Positions 1 through 10,250 are shown, numbered from the stretch's first letter. The stretch: 64,000 nt of DNA from Mycoplasma marinum (GCF_004335975.1 NZ_PSZO01000001.1:26795-90794); one strand, 5' to 3'. Numbers and translations: made by a program. The notes: a model not told the origin generated them from the sequence alone.

Positions 1-90
1 TTTAATTAAGTTAACAATTTTATTATTGAAATTATATTATAAATATCTAAAAAGACTCATAATAACAAATATATTTTATTAAAAATAAAA

Positions 91-109
91 AAATACCTTT
101 GTGGTATTT
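91..109 (-). terminator. Intrinsic terminator downstream of pgsA
   Basis: A 7-bp stem (AAATACC with GGTATTT) with a 5-nt loop is followed, reading the minus strand, by a run of seven T. It lies just after the pgsA stop codon, so it should end the minus-strand transcript. Confidence 0.75.
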
Positions 110-115
110 TATCAA

Positions 116-727
116 TTATTTTAATTTTATCACGTGTTTTATTTGCCCAAAATATATAATGCCCGAGGCAACAGAAAATCCAAGCGCTACAAATGTAATT
201 GTATTTAATAAATAATATTTATAACTATTTATATCATGACATTCAATACATACAGGTCACAATACAAATAACAAGATAATTCCAAATGACTGGAATAATG
301 TTTTTAATTTACCTCAAATATTTGCAGCAACATCTAAATTATTTTTTGCAGCAATATTTCTTGATCCATCAACTAATATATCTCTTAAAATAAATATAAC
401 TACAACTCAAACTGGAACAATATTTAACACAGCTAAAAATATTAATGCAGAAGTAGTCATAAATTTATCAGCAAGTGGATCGAATAATTTCCCGAATGTT
501 GTTACGGTATTTGTTTTTCTTGCAATATAACCATCTAAAAAGTCTGTAAACATAGCAAAGGCAAAAATAATTCCAGAAATTATAAATAAAATTGTAGACG
601 TATCTAATGAATTATAATCCAAAGAATTATTGCCATCTTTAACTAAGTAAGTTATTGTTGACATTAAAACAATAAATGGAATAACTAAAAATAACCTTAA
701 AATAGTTAACTTATTTGCAGTATTCAT
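116..727 (-). CDS. pgsA: CDP-diacylglycerol--glycerol-3-phosphate 3-phosphatidyltransferase
   Basis: Makes phosphatidylglycerophosphate from CDP-diacylglycerol and glycerol 3-phosphate in the membrane, the first step to phosphatidylglycerol and cardiolipin. The 203-residue protein has the complete CDP-alcohol phosphotransferase signature D65-G66-x2-A69-R70-x8-G79-x3-D83-x3-D87, set among hydrophobic segments, and the length is normal for the family. One TGA near residue 107 is read as Trp and the protein then continues about 95 residues. Its ATG overlaps the stop of the upstream gene by one base (TAATG), so translation is probably coupled. No separate promoter is visible. Confidence 0.93.
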
Positions 728-1227
728 TATTTATATTTCCTTGTTAATCTAGATTTAAGATTTTTAGTATAAATTTTATATTCTTCTTTTTCTAATCCAT
801 CCTCAAATTTTCTAAAGTATTCTATATCAGCTTTATTTTTTTTAGCTCAGTTGTTAGATTTCTCTTTAGAAATAGAAGTATAATGTTCTAAAAATTCTTT
901 GGCTGTTTCATCATTTTTAATAGTTTTATACCCTTCAGTCATTTCCAATTTAGAAAATTCATCTCTTGCAAGGTTGTTAATATCTGACATTTTCAATTTT
1001 CCAACAGATGGAACAAATTCTTTTAATTTAATCTCATTCTTAGAAATTAAAACATTTACAAGGATTGCAACTTGTCCTCTTGCTTCATTTGCTATTTTCT
1101 TAAATCTATCATTTTCAATTTTTAATTTCTTATGTTTTTTTCTGTCTAAAATAGCAGACATTAATAAAAAACCTATAACGATGGCAATTAATACACCTAA
1201 TACAACTCACATTCATGTTCCGTTCAT
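727..1227 (-). CDS. Membrane-anchored protein of unknown function
   Basis: I do not recognise this 166-residue protein. It starts at an ATG preceded by an AGGAGA ribosome binding site. A single hydrophobic segment at about residues 5-24 contains two TGA-coded Trp just before it. The rest is a very basic, Lys/Glu-rich helical domain, presumably cytoplasmic. The stop overlaps the pgsA ATG by one base, so the two are co-translated. It could act with PgsA at the membrane, but only the gene order suggests that. Confidence 0.8.
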
Positions 1228-1281
1228 AATATTTGAATCTCCTTTTCAATATGTTAGTAATTAAATTGTATCAAAAAAGAT

Positions 1282-1308
1282 GAAAAAAAATAAAGAGCAA
1301 AGCTCTTT
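1282..1308 (-). terminator. Intrinsic terminator of the RNase P RNA gene
   Basis: A 7-bp stem (AAAGAGC with GCTCTTT) with a 3-nt loop is followed on the minus strand by a T-rich tract. It sits directly after the 3' end of rnpB. Confidence 0.8.
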
Positions 1309-1626
1309 AGCACTTATAAGCCGCGTTCTGTATCCTTACGGATGCTAACTATTTCTCTTACCTTTCGGCACCAAACCTTGATTGAATTCTCTTAGTTTAG
1401 TTCCCCTACCATAATTTGGGTTTCTAGTTCGTGGTGTTTACCGCGTTTCATTTCCGGGTCGCCCCTTCTCGTCTCTGTGGCACTTTAGGTTTTGACTTCT
1501 AGAGTTTCTACCTGACGTACGAGCTTAGCCTTATTTGGGCTAACACGATCACTACAACCATCTCAGATTGTACTAGCGCGGACTTTCCTCTACAAATTTA
1601 AAATTTGCAGCAGTTAGCCGGTGCAT
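1309..1626 (-). ncRNA. rnpB: RNase P RNA (catalytic subunit)
   Basis: This is the ribozyme that removes the 5' leader from pre-tRNAs. Read on the minus strand it has the conserved core: GAGGAAAGTCCGCGC near the 5' end, ACAGAGACGAGAAGGG in the middle, GGAAATGAAACGCGG, and ACAGAACGCGGCTTATAAG at the 3' end. The total length of about 318 nt fits a compact bacterial RNase P RNA. The outer ends are estimated from a GCAC/GUGC pairing and may be off by a few bases. No protein gene crosses it, and a terminator follows. Confidence 0.95.
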
Positions 1627-1641
1627 AAATATTATAACTTA

Positions 1642-1965
1642 TTATTTAATTTTTGAAAATTGTCTTTTAAGTTCTTCTATTTCTTGTTTTAATGAACCAG
1701 AAGAAGCTTCTTCTGCCTTTGATAACTGAGATTTTAGAGTCTCTATTTCCAATGTCATTCTCTCAATTTCTTCATCTCTATCTGAAAGTAATTCATTCTT
1801 TTCGTTAATAGAAAGTCGCTGCACTCTAACTTTTTCTTCATAAACTCTGTAATCACTTAAGATTTCATCTAAATATTGATCTACCTCTTTCGCGTTATAA
1901 CCAGATAATTCTGTGGAGAATTTTTTATTTAATATTAATTCAGATTTTAAATTTAATTTTTTCAT
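1642..1965 (-). CDS. DivIVA/GpsB-family coiled-coil protein
   Basis: A 107-residue protein. Its N-terminus resembles the membrane-curvature-binding DivIVA/GpsB domain (Phe16, the Gly-Tyr-Asn at 22-24, Glu-Val-Asp at 27-29, then Tyr-Leu-Asp). A Glu/Lys-rich coiled coil follows to the end. Family members mark curved membrane or division sites and recruit other proteins. In a wall-less cell the role is uncertain and may be in division or polarity. There is no ribosome binding site; a TATAAT box ends 6 nt before the ATG, so the mRNA is probably leaderless. The stop lies 16 nt from the predicted 5' end of rnpB. Confidence 0.8.
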   Translation of the reverse strand: MKKLNLKSELILNKKFSTELSGYNAKEVDQYLDEILSDYRVYEEKVRVQRLSINEKNELLSDRDEEIERMTLEIETLKSQLSKAEEASSGSLKQEIEELKRQFSKIK

Positions 1966-1971
1966 AAATTA

Positions 1972-1977
1972 ATTATA
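1972..1977 (-). promoter_or_regulatory. Leaderless -10 promoter box of the DivIVA-like gene
   Basis: A perfect TATAAT on the minus strand, followed by TAATTT and then ATG. The 6-nt spacing puts the expected transcription start at or next to the A of the start codon. Nothing resembling AGGAGG fits in this gap. Confidence 0.7.
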
Positions 1978-2037
1978 CAAAACAAATTAATTTTTTCTTT
2001 TTAATTTAAAAGTAGCTACATAAGTATGGGTGATATT

Positions 2038-2517
2038 ATGAAAAACAGGGGTATGATGCTTGAATCAATACTAAATAAAACTATTAGTATATATAAAGAG
2101 AATGGTGTGGGCATTTTCCATAAAAAAGAATTACCAATAACATTTGGCAAAATAAACAAAACCGGGAAGTTGTTTAAAGTAGAAAATGCTTATATAAAAT
2201 CAAAATCAACTACTGATTATTATGGAATTTTAAAAGGTAGATTTGTTTCCTTTGAGGCAAAAAGCACAAATGAAAAATCGCTACCACTTAAAAATATAAA
2301 AAGACACCAACATCAGTATTTAAAAGATATTGAATTACATGGAGGAATAGCTTTTTATATCATTTCTTTTAAAAGTTATGATAAATATTTCTTAATTTCA
2401 ACAGAAATAATAGATAACTTATCTAAAAAATCTCTTTCATTAGAAATTGCAAATGAGTTTGGAATAGAGTTAGATTTGATTTTTCCTGGAATATTAGATT
2501 TTGCTGCATGAATATAA
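2038..2517 (+). CDS. recU: Holliday junction resolvase RecU
   Basis: Cleaves four-way DNA junctions in recombinational repair. The 159-residue protein begins with the family's Asn-Arg-Gly-Met motif. It carries the nuclease core residues Asp60 (in STTDYYG) and Glu73-x-Lys75 (in FEAK), as in the Bacillus protein. I chose the ATG at 2038 because GGTGAT, complementary to the 16S 3' end, sits just before it; an in-frame ATG at 2026 would add four residues. A TGA near the end is read as Trp, followed by Ile and TAA at 2515. It is divergent from the DivIVA-like gene and convergent with the HU gene. Confidence 0.92.
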
Positions 2518-2518
2518 A

Positions 2519-2540
2519 AAAAGACGAATACTCGCCTTTT
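2519..2540. terminator. Bidirectional terminator between recU and the HU gene
   Basis: A hairpin of about 9 bp with one A/C mismatch, flanked by an A-run on one side and a T-run on the other. It lies between two convergent genes and could end both transcripts. Confidence 0.6.
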
Positions 2541-2553
2541 ACTTATACGTTAA

Positions 2554-2826
2554 TTAAGCAACAAGTTCTTTAAAAACTTTGGCTGGCTTGAATTTTGGCG
2601 CATTTTTAGCTGCAATTTGAATTTTTTCTTTTGTTTGAGGATTGATACCTACTCTTGCTGCTCTTGAAACTCTTTCGAATGTTCCAAGACCTGCAACGGT
2701 AACTTTAACACCTTCATTTACTGAAGAAGTGATTGTTTCAATAAGTGAGTTTAGTGCTCTCTCAGCATCAGCTTTTGTTAAGTTTGATTTTCTTGAGATT
2801 TCTTCAATTAATTCTGCTTTGTTCAT
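2554..2826 (-). CDS. hup: HU-family histone-like DNA-binding protein
   Basis: A small basic dimeric protein that bends and compacts DNA. The 90 residues match the HU fold along their whole length: N-terminal helices starting MNKAELIEEI, the conserved GLGTFE turn, the beta-arm with Gly-x-Asn-Pro-Gln-Thr, and the C-terminal FKPAKVFKE. It has an AAGGAG ribosome binding site and an extended -10 promoter (TGGTATAAT at about 2871-2879 on the minus strand). It is a single-gene transcript between two terminators. Confidence 0.95.
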   Translation of the reverse strand: MNKAELIEEISRKSNLTKADAERALNSLIETITSSVNEGVKVTVAGLGTFERVSRAARVGINPQTKEKIQIAAKNAPKFKPAKVFKELVA

Positions 2827-2910
2827 AGTTGCTCCTTTTAATTTTAGTCAATAATTCACATGACTTATAAATTATACCATTAACATGCATAAGATATTAG
2901 GTAATAAAAA

Positions 2911-2931
2911 AATAAGGTTCAAAACCTTATT
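2911..2931 (-). terminator. Intrinsic terminator of the cmk-der-gpsA operon
   Basis: A perfect 9-bp stem (AATAAGGTT with AACCTTATT) with a 3-nt loop and then seven T on the minus strand. The gpsA stop codon at 2927 is inside the stem. Confidence 0.85.
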
Positions 2932-3922
2932 CATTTGTTAGACTTCTTTTTCACAAGTATTTTTTTAAATCCTCGGGTTTTTCTTCGCCAAATATGACGG
3001 AATATAATGCATTAACAATTGGTAATTCAATTTTCATTTCTCTACCAATTTTATAAACGTGTTTTAATGCAGTTAATCCTTCCACAGTTTTTTTAGTTTC
3101 AAGAGCTTTTTTACCATTTTTAAAAAACTCTCTACCAAATTGTCTATTTCTCGATAAATCAGACATTGCAGTAACAATTAAATCACCAACACCAGTTAAT
3201 CCAATGATGGTTTTTTCTTTTCCACCTATAGTCTTAGCGAAAGTTAGCATTTCATTTAAACCTCTTGTTAGAAGACCTGCAAGAGTATTAATATTTAAAC
3301 CACTTTCTACTGCAATACCAGCAGCTATTGCCAATATATTCTTATACGCAGCACCAGCTTCTGCACCCTTTACATCTGTTTGGACATAAACTCTAAAATA
3401 ATCATTCCTAAATATGTTTTGAACTTCAGAAGCAAGATTTCTATCGTTGTCAACAGCACAAATAGTTGTTGGAGCTTGCTTAACTATTTCTTCAGCATGC
3501 GAAGGTCCAATTAGTGAAACGACACCTCTTATTTTAGGGTTATTTCTAGTAGCTTCTTTCATACCCTCATGCAATGATTTGGATGTTCCAGGAAAGAAAC
3601 CTTTTGAGCCATTGATTAATAAGAATTCTGAATTCATATTTTCTTGAATGCTTTCAACCACAGAAGCCATAGTAAATGAAGGTGTTGCAGTAATAACATA
3701 ACTTGCTCCATCTAATGCTTTCTTAATATCAGATTCAACATTAAAATTAGGTAAGTCAATAGTTTCAGGAAAATATTTAGTATTCTTACCATTTTTTAAC
3801 TCATTCAATTCTTGATTATCAATTCCATAAACAAATATATTTTCATGTCCTGAATCAAATAAAACTTTAGCAAGTGCAGTTCCCAATGCACCTGATCCGA
3901 TTATTGTTATCTTATTTATCAT
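2927..3922 (-). CDS. gpsA: Glycerol-3-phosphate dehydrogenase [NAD(P)+]
   Basis: Interconverts dihydroxyacetone phosphate and glycerol 3-phosphate, supplying the backbone for phospholipids. The 331-residue protein has an N-terminal nucleotide-binding GSGALGTALA motif and the downstream GAEAGAAYKNILAIAAG segment, which contains the catalytic Lys. The start is the ATG at 3922, preceded by GGAGGAG; an upstream in-frame ATG lacks a site. One TGA near the C-terminus is read as Trp and the protein then runs nine more residues. The start overlaps the end of der by 11 nt, so it is the last gene of a cmk-der-gpsA operon. Confidence 0.95.
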
Positions 3923-5231
3923 TAAAAGCTCCTCCACCATTTTTATTTTTTACGATAAGTTTTATAGGTGTTCCTTCAAATCCAAAATATTCCCTAAATT
4001 GATTTTCAACATATCTCAAGTATGTAAAATGAGCATAATTTTTATTGTTAGCAAATAGGACAAATGTAGGAATTGCTGCTTCAACTTGTTTTAGGAATGA
4101 AATATTAAATCTACCACCATTAAATGAAGGAGCAGGCTGCATCATTTGAATATCAAGAATCATCTCATTAAGTAATGAAGTTTTAATTCTTTTTGTAAGA
4201 TTTTCATTAACCATATTAATGGTATTCTTTAATCTATCTAACCTTGAAGAATTAATAGCAGAAATGAATACAACTGGAGCTCACGAAAGGAATTTAAATT
4301 CTTTTCTAACTTTCTTTTCAAATTCATGCATTGTATTTGTATTCTTTTTAATTAAATCTCATTTATTTATAACTAGTATAATTGGTTTCATTTCTTCCAT
4401 TGCATATCCAGCAATACGGGCATCAAAATGTGATAACTCTTTAGTTGCATCAATAACCAATAAAGTTAAATCCGATTCAGCCAATGAAGCTTTTGCTTTA
4501 CCAAGTGCATAATGGTCAACAGATTCAATTAATTTTGACTTTTTAGAAATACCTGCAGTATCAACAACATGGTACATTTCCCCATTAATATCAACTTCTG
4601 CTTTCACTGAATCTCTTGTTGTTCCGGCAATTGGAGATACAATTGCTCTTTCCTCACCAAAAAGAGAATTAAGAAGAGAAGATTTACCTGCATTAGGCTT
4701 ACCGATTATGGCTAATTTTCTTGATTGTTCAGTTTCCACATTAGAGAAATCTAAATAACTAGAAATAGTATCAAGAACATCACCAATCCCTTCTCCATGA
4801 ATTGCAGAAATAGGATAAACATCAAATCCACTTGAGCAAATAGAATAATCAATCTCTCTATTTCCTTCAAGTTTATTCGCAAGTATTAAAACTTTTTTAC
4901 CTGATTTTCTAAGGATGGAAATAATATATTCATCATCAGGATTAAGACCTTCAAGACCATCCACAACCATCGCAATAACTTCAGCCTCTTCAATCGCAAT
5001 TTCTGCTTGTGTTTTAATTTGTTCCTGAAATGGTTTACCCTCGATTGAAATTCCACCAGTATCAATAATTTCAAATTTATTCCCAACTCATTCAACATCA
5101 TAGTAAAGTCTATCTCTTGTTACACCTTCTTCATCATAAACAATTGATGATCTCTTACCAATTAACTTATTTACTAATGTTGACTTACCAACATTTGGTC
5201 TACCTACTATAGCTACTAAATTTTTACGCAT
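3912..5231 (-). CDS. der: Ribosome-assembly GTPase Der (EngA)
   Basis: A double-GTPase needed for large-subunit maturation. The 439-residue protein has two complete G domains in tandem, with P-loops GRPNVGKS near residue 10 and GKPNAGKS in the second domain. Each has its DTGG/DTAG switch, followed by NKxD-type motifs and a C-terminal KH-like domain. The ATG at 5231 is preceded by AAGGAG. Its first bases overlap the last 8 nt of cmk and its end overlaps gpsA, so the three genes are translationally linked. Confidence 0.95.
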
Positions 5232-5886
5232 GTTTGCTCCTTGTAATCTCTATTATTTTTTCAACCACTTCACTTATGCTCATATCAGTAGTATCTAATC
5301 TAATTGAATCATCAGTTTGGATTAATGGTCCAACTTCTCTATTCATATCCTGATAATCTCTTTTATTAATTTCATTAAGAATTTTATCAAAATTAGTAGA
5401 ATATCCAAGTTCTTTATTTTGAAGAACTCTTCTATTAGCTCTTTCTTCTGGAGAAGCTCACATGAATACTTTTACTTCCGCATCAGGTAAAACAATCGAA
5501 GTTATATCTCTTCCATCCATTACAACCCCTTTAGCCTTAGCCATTAACTGTTGTTCTGAAACACAAATTTTTCTAATGCTTTCATATTTAGCAACAGTAG
5601 AAGCTCCAAGGGATATCTCATCCTCTCTAAGTTCTTTTGATAACCTAACACCATTAAGTTTAACTTCTTCATTTGGTAGCAATTCAATCATCCCAGAAAC
5701 AAATGATTTGGAAATTGCCTTTTCATCACTTAAATCTATATTATTCTTAATTGAAAAATAAGCAATTGCTCTATACATTAAACCTGTATTAATATAAGTG
5801 TATCCCAATTTTTTAGCAATAATTTTAGCAATTGTTGACTTACCAGAACCAGCAGGTCCGTCAATGGCTATATTTTTTTTATTCAT
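5224..5886 (-). CDS. cmk: Cytidylate kinase
   Basis: Phosphorylates CMP and dCMP using ATP. The 220-residue protein opens with the P-loop GPAGSGKST at about residues 10-18, followed by the NTGLMYRA substrate segment and [10 protein letters not shown], all typical of bacterial Cmk. The length is normal. The ATG follows AAGGAGT and lies 2 nt after the stop of the upstream coiled-coil gene. Several TGA-coded Trp occur after the first 142 residues. The cmk-der pairing is common in Firmicutes and Mollicutes. Confidence 0.95.
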
Positions 5887-5888
5887 TT

Positions 5889-6341
5889 TTACTCCTTTTT
5901 AGGCAATTGCACTTTTTGGAATTGCATATTCTTTTCACTCGTTTCGTCAATATTTATATATTTTACCTTAGAAACCTTACCAACCTTAACTTCATCTATA
6001 ATTGAATCTAATTCACCAGAAGAAAAATTAAATTTTTCAATGTATTGTAAAGATTGTTCTTCGTTAGATTCAGAAGTATTTATCAACTCAATAATTTTAT
6101 TTGAATCTTCTATTGAAAATAACTCTGGCTCAGAAGTATCATTTAAATTAATATCAATCAATTCTTCTTCTTTTTTAAATGGATATTTAGCTGCATATTC
6201 AGGGAAGGCTTTAATTAACCTATTGGATAATATGTTTAATTTTTTATTTGAATTAGCAATAGATTCTTGCAATGAAATATTTTTTTGTATTTCAATTCTA
6301 TAAACTTTTCACTTTTCCATACGAGTCATTTGTTTATTCAT
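5889..6341 (-). CDS. Hypothetical coiled-coil protein, first gene of the cmk-der-gpsA operon
   Basis: I do not recognise this 150-residue protein. It begins MNKQMTRMEKWKVYR and has a basic N-terminal helix, an acidic middle rich in Glu, Asp and Ser, and no membrane segment. It has no ribosome binding site; a TATAAT box lies 6 nt before the ATG, so it is probably read from a leaderless mRNA. The operon promoter abuts the upp terminator. Its position ahead of cmk and der is all that hints at a role. Confidence 0.75.
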
Positions 6342-6347
6342 AAAAGA

Positions 6348-6353
6348 ATTATA
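6348..6353 (-). promoter_or_regulatory. Leaderless -10 box fused to the upp terminator tract
   Basis: Minus-strand TATAAT directly follows the T-run of the upp terminator hairpin (6361-6378) and is followed after 6 nt by the ATG at 6341. Terminator and promoter share about 30 nt. Confidence 0.7.
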
Positions 6354-6360
6354 TAAAAAA

Positions 6361-6378
6361 AGATACATTAATGTATCT
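6361..6378 (-). terminator. Intrinsic terminator of upp
   Basis: Stem AGATACA with TGTATCT, loop TTAA, and then a T-run on the minus strand. The upp stop codon overlaps the 5' side of the stem. Confidence 0.8.
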
Positions 6379-7000
6379 ATTTAGTACCAAAAATTCTATC
6401 TCCTGCATCACCAAGTCCTGGCATGATGTATTTTTTATCATTTAAAACAGGATCAAGCGCAGCTAAAAATACATTCACTTTAGGATGTAATTCAGCAATT
6501 TTATCAAGACCTTCTTGAACACCAACTAAACAAACTAATGTTATATCTGTAAATCCGTCTTTTTTAAGTCTTGCAATAGTATCTGAAGCAGAAATTCCTG
6601 TGGCAAGCATTGGATCAACAACTAGCATTCTTGAATCTTTTGCGACAGCTGGCATTTTATAAAAATACTCAACGGCTTCAAAAGTTTCTTCATCACGATA
6701 TAGTCCAATATGTCCTATTCTTGCTTGTGGAACTAATTCTTCAATACCTTGAACCATCCCAAGACCCGCTCTTAAGATAGGGACAATAACAATCTCCTTA
6801 TCAAAATCACATCCCTTTGCTGTTGCGCCTGTGGGTGTTTGAACTTCTCTAGATTTCATTTTGTAATCTAAAAGAATTTCATATGTCATTAATGATGCAA
6901 TTTGATTTAAATTCTTTCTAAATTGTAGTGATGAGCATTCCTTAGATCTCATCTTTGTTAATTTTTGTTCAATTAACGGGTGCGATAATACTTTAACCAT
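6377..7000 (-). CDS. upp: Uracil phosphoribosyltransferase
   Basis: Converts uracil and PRPP to UMP, the main pyrimidine salvage entry in mycoplasmas. The 207-residue protein matches the family throughout, including the TYEILLDYK region, VPILRAGLGM, the PRPP-binding VVDPMLATGIS near residues 127-137, and the C-terminal PGLGDAGDRIFGT uracil-binding segment. GGAGGA precedes the ATG. It is a monocistronic unit ending in its own terminator. Confidence 0.97.
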   Translation of the reverse strand: MVKVLSHPLIEQKLTKMRSKECSSLQFRKNLNQIASLMTYEILLDYKMKSREVQTPTGATAKGCDFDKEIVIVPILRAGLGMVQGIEELVPQARIGHIGLYRDEETFEAVEYFYKMPAVAKDSRMLVVDPMLATGISASDTIARLKKDGFTDITLVCLVGVQEGLDKIAELHPKVNVFLAALDPVLNDKKYIMPGLGDAGDRIFGTK

Positions 7001-7213
7001 TTTTGGTCCTCCAATATATTTAATTTGTTACTTTTACTAATATAATAATTTTACCAATTTTTTAACTTATTTTAGAAATTTATTCTTTTCTATAAAAGTT
7101 ATTAAATTACTTATTTTAATTAACCAAGAACATCATTTTTTTAATTAAAATCCTATAATTTATACTAAAAAACAACTTTTTTGTTAGAATTAAAGAGAAA
7201 TTAGGAGATATCT

Positions 7214-8131
7214 ATGAAAAAAGAAAAATTTTTATTTGCAATTGACTTAGACGGAACACTTTTATCCGATTCATCAAAAGGTTCGGTTCATAAAGTAACA
7301 AAACTAGCAATTCAAAGAGCTAGAGATGAAGGGCATATTGTTTGTATTATAACTGGTAGACCATGAAGGGCAACACAACCAATTTATGAGGATTTAAATC
7401 TTGATACAATCGTCGGAAATTACAACGGAGCTCATATACATAACCCTTCTGACTATAACTTTATACCTTATATTAATTATTTAAATTTAAATGAAGTGAT
7501 GTATATTCTTGGAGACCCAAAAGTGCAAGAAGCAAAATCTAATATTGCCATTGAAGGACCAGGTTGAGTTCAACTTGAAAGAGAGGATGAAGATTTAGCA
7601 AGAGTATTTGGTTTTAATACGGCTTCAAAATTAAAAATTGGTATAGACCTTAATAAATTACCTTTAAAGCCAACAGGAATTATTTTTGATACTAAAAAAG
7701 GTGTTAACGTTCAAGAATTAAATGATTATCTTACACGTAAATATGGTGATTTAGCTGAATTTTCTTCATGATCAAAAGGTGAAGGGCTAACTCCTGTATT
7801 TGATATCACCGGGGTTGGTGTTAAGAAATCTAAAGTTATATCATTACTTTCAAGATATTATGATATACATGTAGATAATGTTGTTGCATTTGGTGATGGT
7901 TATAATGATATACCAATGTTTGAAGTTGCTGGTGTGGGTGTTGCAATGTCAAATGCTTCAAAAGATATCCAAGAAAAAGCGCTTGTCGTAACTCATAAAT
8001 CTAATAAAAGAGGTGGAGTTGGGGAGTACATTAATTACTTACTTGACAATACTGAAAAGGAACTTAAAAGAGTTAGAGAAATAAGATATAAAAAATTTAA
8101 AGAAGATATAAAAACAACAAAGGCACATTAA
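7214..8131 (+). CDS. HAD-superfamily (Cof-type) sugar/nucleotide phosphatase
   Basis: A 305-residue cytoplasmic phosphatase of the HAD-IIB (Cof) group, which dephosphorylates small phosphorylated metabolites; the substrate cannot be told from sequence. Motif I DLDGT is at about residues 11-15, motif II is Thr in IITGRP, Lys is in VGVKKSK, and motif IV is GDGYNDIPM. Four Trp are TGA-coded. The ATG at 7214 follows AGGAG. An extended -10 (TGTTAGAAT) lies about 30 nt upstream. It is a single gene with its own terminator. Confidence 0.9.
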
Positions 8132-8146
8132 CACCTTCGTTGTTTT
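8111..8146 (+). terminator. Intrinsic terminator of the HAD phosphatase gene
   Basis: A stem of about 12 bp pairs AAAACAACAAAGG with CCTTCGTTGTTTT, followed by a short T-run. The stop codon is in the loop region. Confidence 0.75.
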
Positions 8147-8332
8147 TATATTAAATAATTAGTTATTAAAAAAAAGAATAAGATATCCAAAGTTAGTATC
8201 AATATAGTTATACCCAAGCAATTTAAGTATAATTCCCATTACTAAATATCTAATATTTAAACTCTTCTAATTGTTTGGAATAAACAATAAAAAAATAAGG
8301 AGTATTAATTAGTTTATTTAAATAATTTAAGA

Positions 8333-9028
8333 TTATCCCTTGTATTCATTCATTAAAATTCCACCAGCAATTGCGACATTTAAAGACTCAAAATCAATCG
8401 GAATATACACTTTTGCATCACTTGCATCAATCATTTCTTGATCAATTCCTTGACCTTCGTTACCAAGTACAAGAGCAAATTTTCCAGTAGGTTTAAACTC
8501 ATTATATGTGATGGCTTCCTTATCTAAAATAGAAGAGATAATTTGATGATCTTTTAAGTAAGAAAGTGCATCTTTTGTATGGATTAAATTCAACTTAAAT
8601 ATAGAACCTTGTGACGACCTTAAAGACTTATCGGAAAATGGATCAACGCCTTGTATAATAACATCTGTAAAATTAAATGCTTTTGCAGTTCTGATTAAAG
8701 TTCCTGCATTACCTGGATCTTGAACATTTCTTAAAACAAGAACTCTAGAACCCAATTCTTTTTCTTTTGGTTTTTCGCAAACTGCAACGATACTTTGTGG
8801 TGTTACTGCACCAGTGATTTTTTTCATAACTTGTTGAGAAACTAGAATGCCCTCTAGTTTTTCATCTGTTGTTATATATTCTCGAACATTACCAGCAGCA
8901 GTTGCTTCGGCAACGATATTATGACCTTCCACTAAAAATAATCCGGTACTTTTTCTTGCTTTTTTAGTCAAAAGTTTTGCTCATTGTTTTACTCTTGAAT
9001 TATCTAGTGATTTTATTATTTCTCTCAT
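8333..9028 (-). CDS. SpoU/TrmH-family RNA 2'-O-methyltransferase
   Basis: An S-adenosylmethionine-dependent RNA ribose methyltransferase with a trefoil-knot fold; the target (rRNA or tRNA) is not evident. The 231-residue protein has the three family motifs: NVQDPGNAGTLIRTA (motif 1), LVLGNEGQGI (motif 2) and IPIDFESLNVAIAGGILMNEY (motif 3, where the usual Met/Ser before LNV is Glu-Ser). An N-terminal basic substrate-binding domain of about 80 residues precedes. The ATG follows AGGAGA, 8 nt after the metallopeptidase stop, so the two are probably one operon. Confidence 0.88.
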
Positions 9029-9036
9029 AATTTCTC

Positions 9037-9732
9037 CTATTCATCTTTCATTTCTGAATCCGCCTTTAATTCATTCCTTAAATCTTTATAGTATGGTTCA
9101 AATTTACCAACAAATCACCAAAAGTCTCTAGAATGGTTTTGGTGATAATGATGTGCTAACTCATGAATAATAACATAATCAATAACTGCTTCTCTATAAT
9201 GTGCTAATTTTGTAGAATATATAATCCTTCTTTGGTTTACATAATTTGATCCCCAAGTACTTGTTTTATATACAAATTTACATGCATGTGAAGAAACTCC
9301 CATTTCTTTTTCAAATCTTCTTTGTCTTTTATTTATGTATTTAATAATTTCTTTTTTTAGAATATCTTTAATAACTTTCTCAATGTTTTCATCAGATGTA
9401 TCAAAAGCATAAATGTAAATCTTATCATTCATAATTTTAACTCTTGGTGTTTTAAGACCTGTTAATCTTACTATTAAAAACTTTTTACCAAATAAATATA
9501 AAAAGTCTTCTCTTACTGAATAAAGTAAATTTTTCTTAATATTTTTTGAATGTTCATAGAATTTTGTTGCGTGTTGATTAACAAAAAGTTTAACATCAAT
9601 GATTGATGTGCCTTTTGGAGCAGAACAAATAACTTTGTCTCCATCCATTTTCAAGTACATATTTTTATTATTAGTTCAGATAACATGAATTTTGAATATT
9701 TTCTTATCAAAGTAGTAGCTTATTGTTTCCAT
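9037..9732 (-). CDS. YgjP-like (DUF45) zinc metallopeptidase
   Basis: A 231-residue protein of the YgjP/SprT-related metallopeptidase group. The zinc site is H190-E191-x2-H194 in VIIHELAHHYHQNHS, followed by the family's typical Phe-Trp. The first two thirds match the group's beta-rich N-terminal region, with Arg-rich QRRIIYSTKL just before the active site. The cellular substrate is unknown. It has no ribosome binding site; TATAAT lies 7 nt before the ATG, so the transcript is probably leaderless. It is followed closely by the methyltransferase. Confidence 0.85.
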
Positions 9733-9739
9733 ATAAATA

Positions 9740-9745
9740 ATTATA
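9740..9745 (-). promoter_or_regulatory. Leaderless -10 box of the metallopeptidase gene
   Basis: Minus-strand TATAAT with a 7-nt gap to ATG. It begins just after the T-run of the dUTPase terminator, repeating the terminator-promoter arrangement seen at 6348-6378. Confidence 0.65.
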
Positions 9746-9753
9746 AATAAAAA

Positions 9754-9778
9754 ATGGATTAGTTAAACTAATATCCAT
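9754..9778 (-). terminator. Intrinsic terminator of the dUTPase gene
   Basis: Outer stem ATGGAT with ATCCAT and inner pairing AGTT/AACT, followed on the minus strand by TTTTTTATT. The stop codon lies inside the hairpin. Confidence 0.65.
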
Positions 9779-10250
9779 TAAGTATTCTTTCATAGTTAAC
9801 TCTATTTTTTTCGATATAGAATTTTTCGATTTCATCTTCTTTAAGACCGACTAATTTTGCCATTCCCATGTATATACCAAAAGCTTTTGCAAGTTGTTCT
9901 TTCTCAAAATTAGAATTTAGTTTACTTGTTTCTTCAAATAAAGTAGCGAGTTGTATATTTTGATCATCCGAAATGATAATTGGTTCAACAATTGGGGAGT
10001 TTCCAATATTCAATGTTAGCGATAAAAAGAAATGAATACCATCAACAAATTCTTCTTTCACTAAATCTTCATTTATATTAATAGTTTTTTTTCAGTATTT
10101 AAAAGGTCTAATTTCATTTGCAAATTCCCCTATTTCAACTATTAAGGCAACTATTTTTCTGTTTGTTAAATCTTCGCCCGTAACATTGTGTGCTTTCTCA
10201 ATGTTCCTGTCAAGTTCAGATTGCATATTTAATATTTTTGTAAAGTTCAT
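9768..10250 (-). CDS. Dimeric-type (all-alpha) dUTP diphosphatase
   Basis: Hydrolyses dUTP to dUMP and pyrophosphate, keeping uracil out of DNA. The 160-residue protein matches the dUTPase_2/MazG-like all-alpha family. Metal-binding residues are E39-x2-E42-x3-E46 in VEIGEFANE, then FKYWKK, then E67-x2-D70 in EEFVDGIHF. The length is as expected for the family. It differs from the trimeric beta-type dUTPase. There is no ribosome binding site; a TAAAAT box lies 6 nt before the ATG, so it is probably leaderless. Confidence 0.85.
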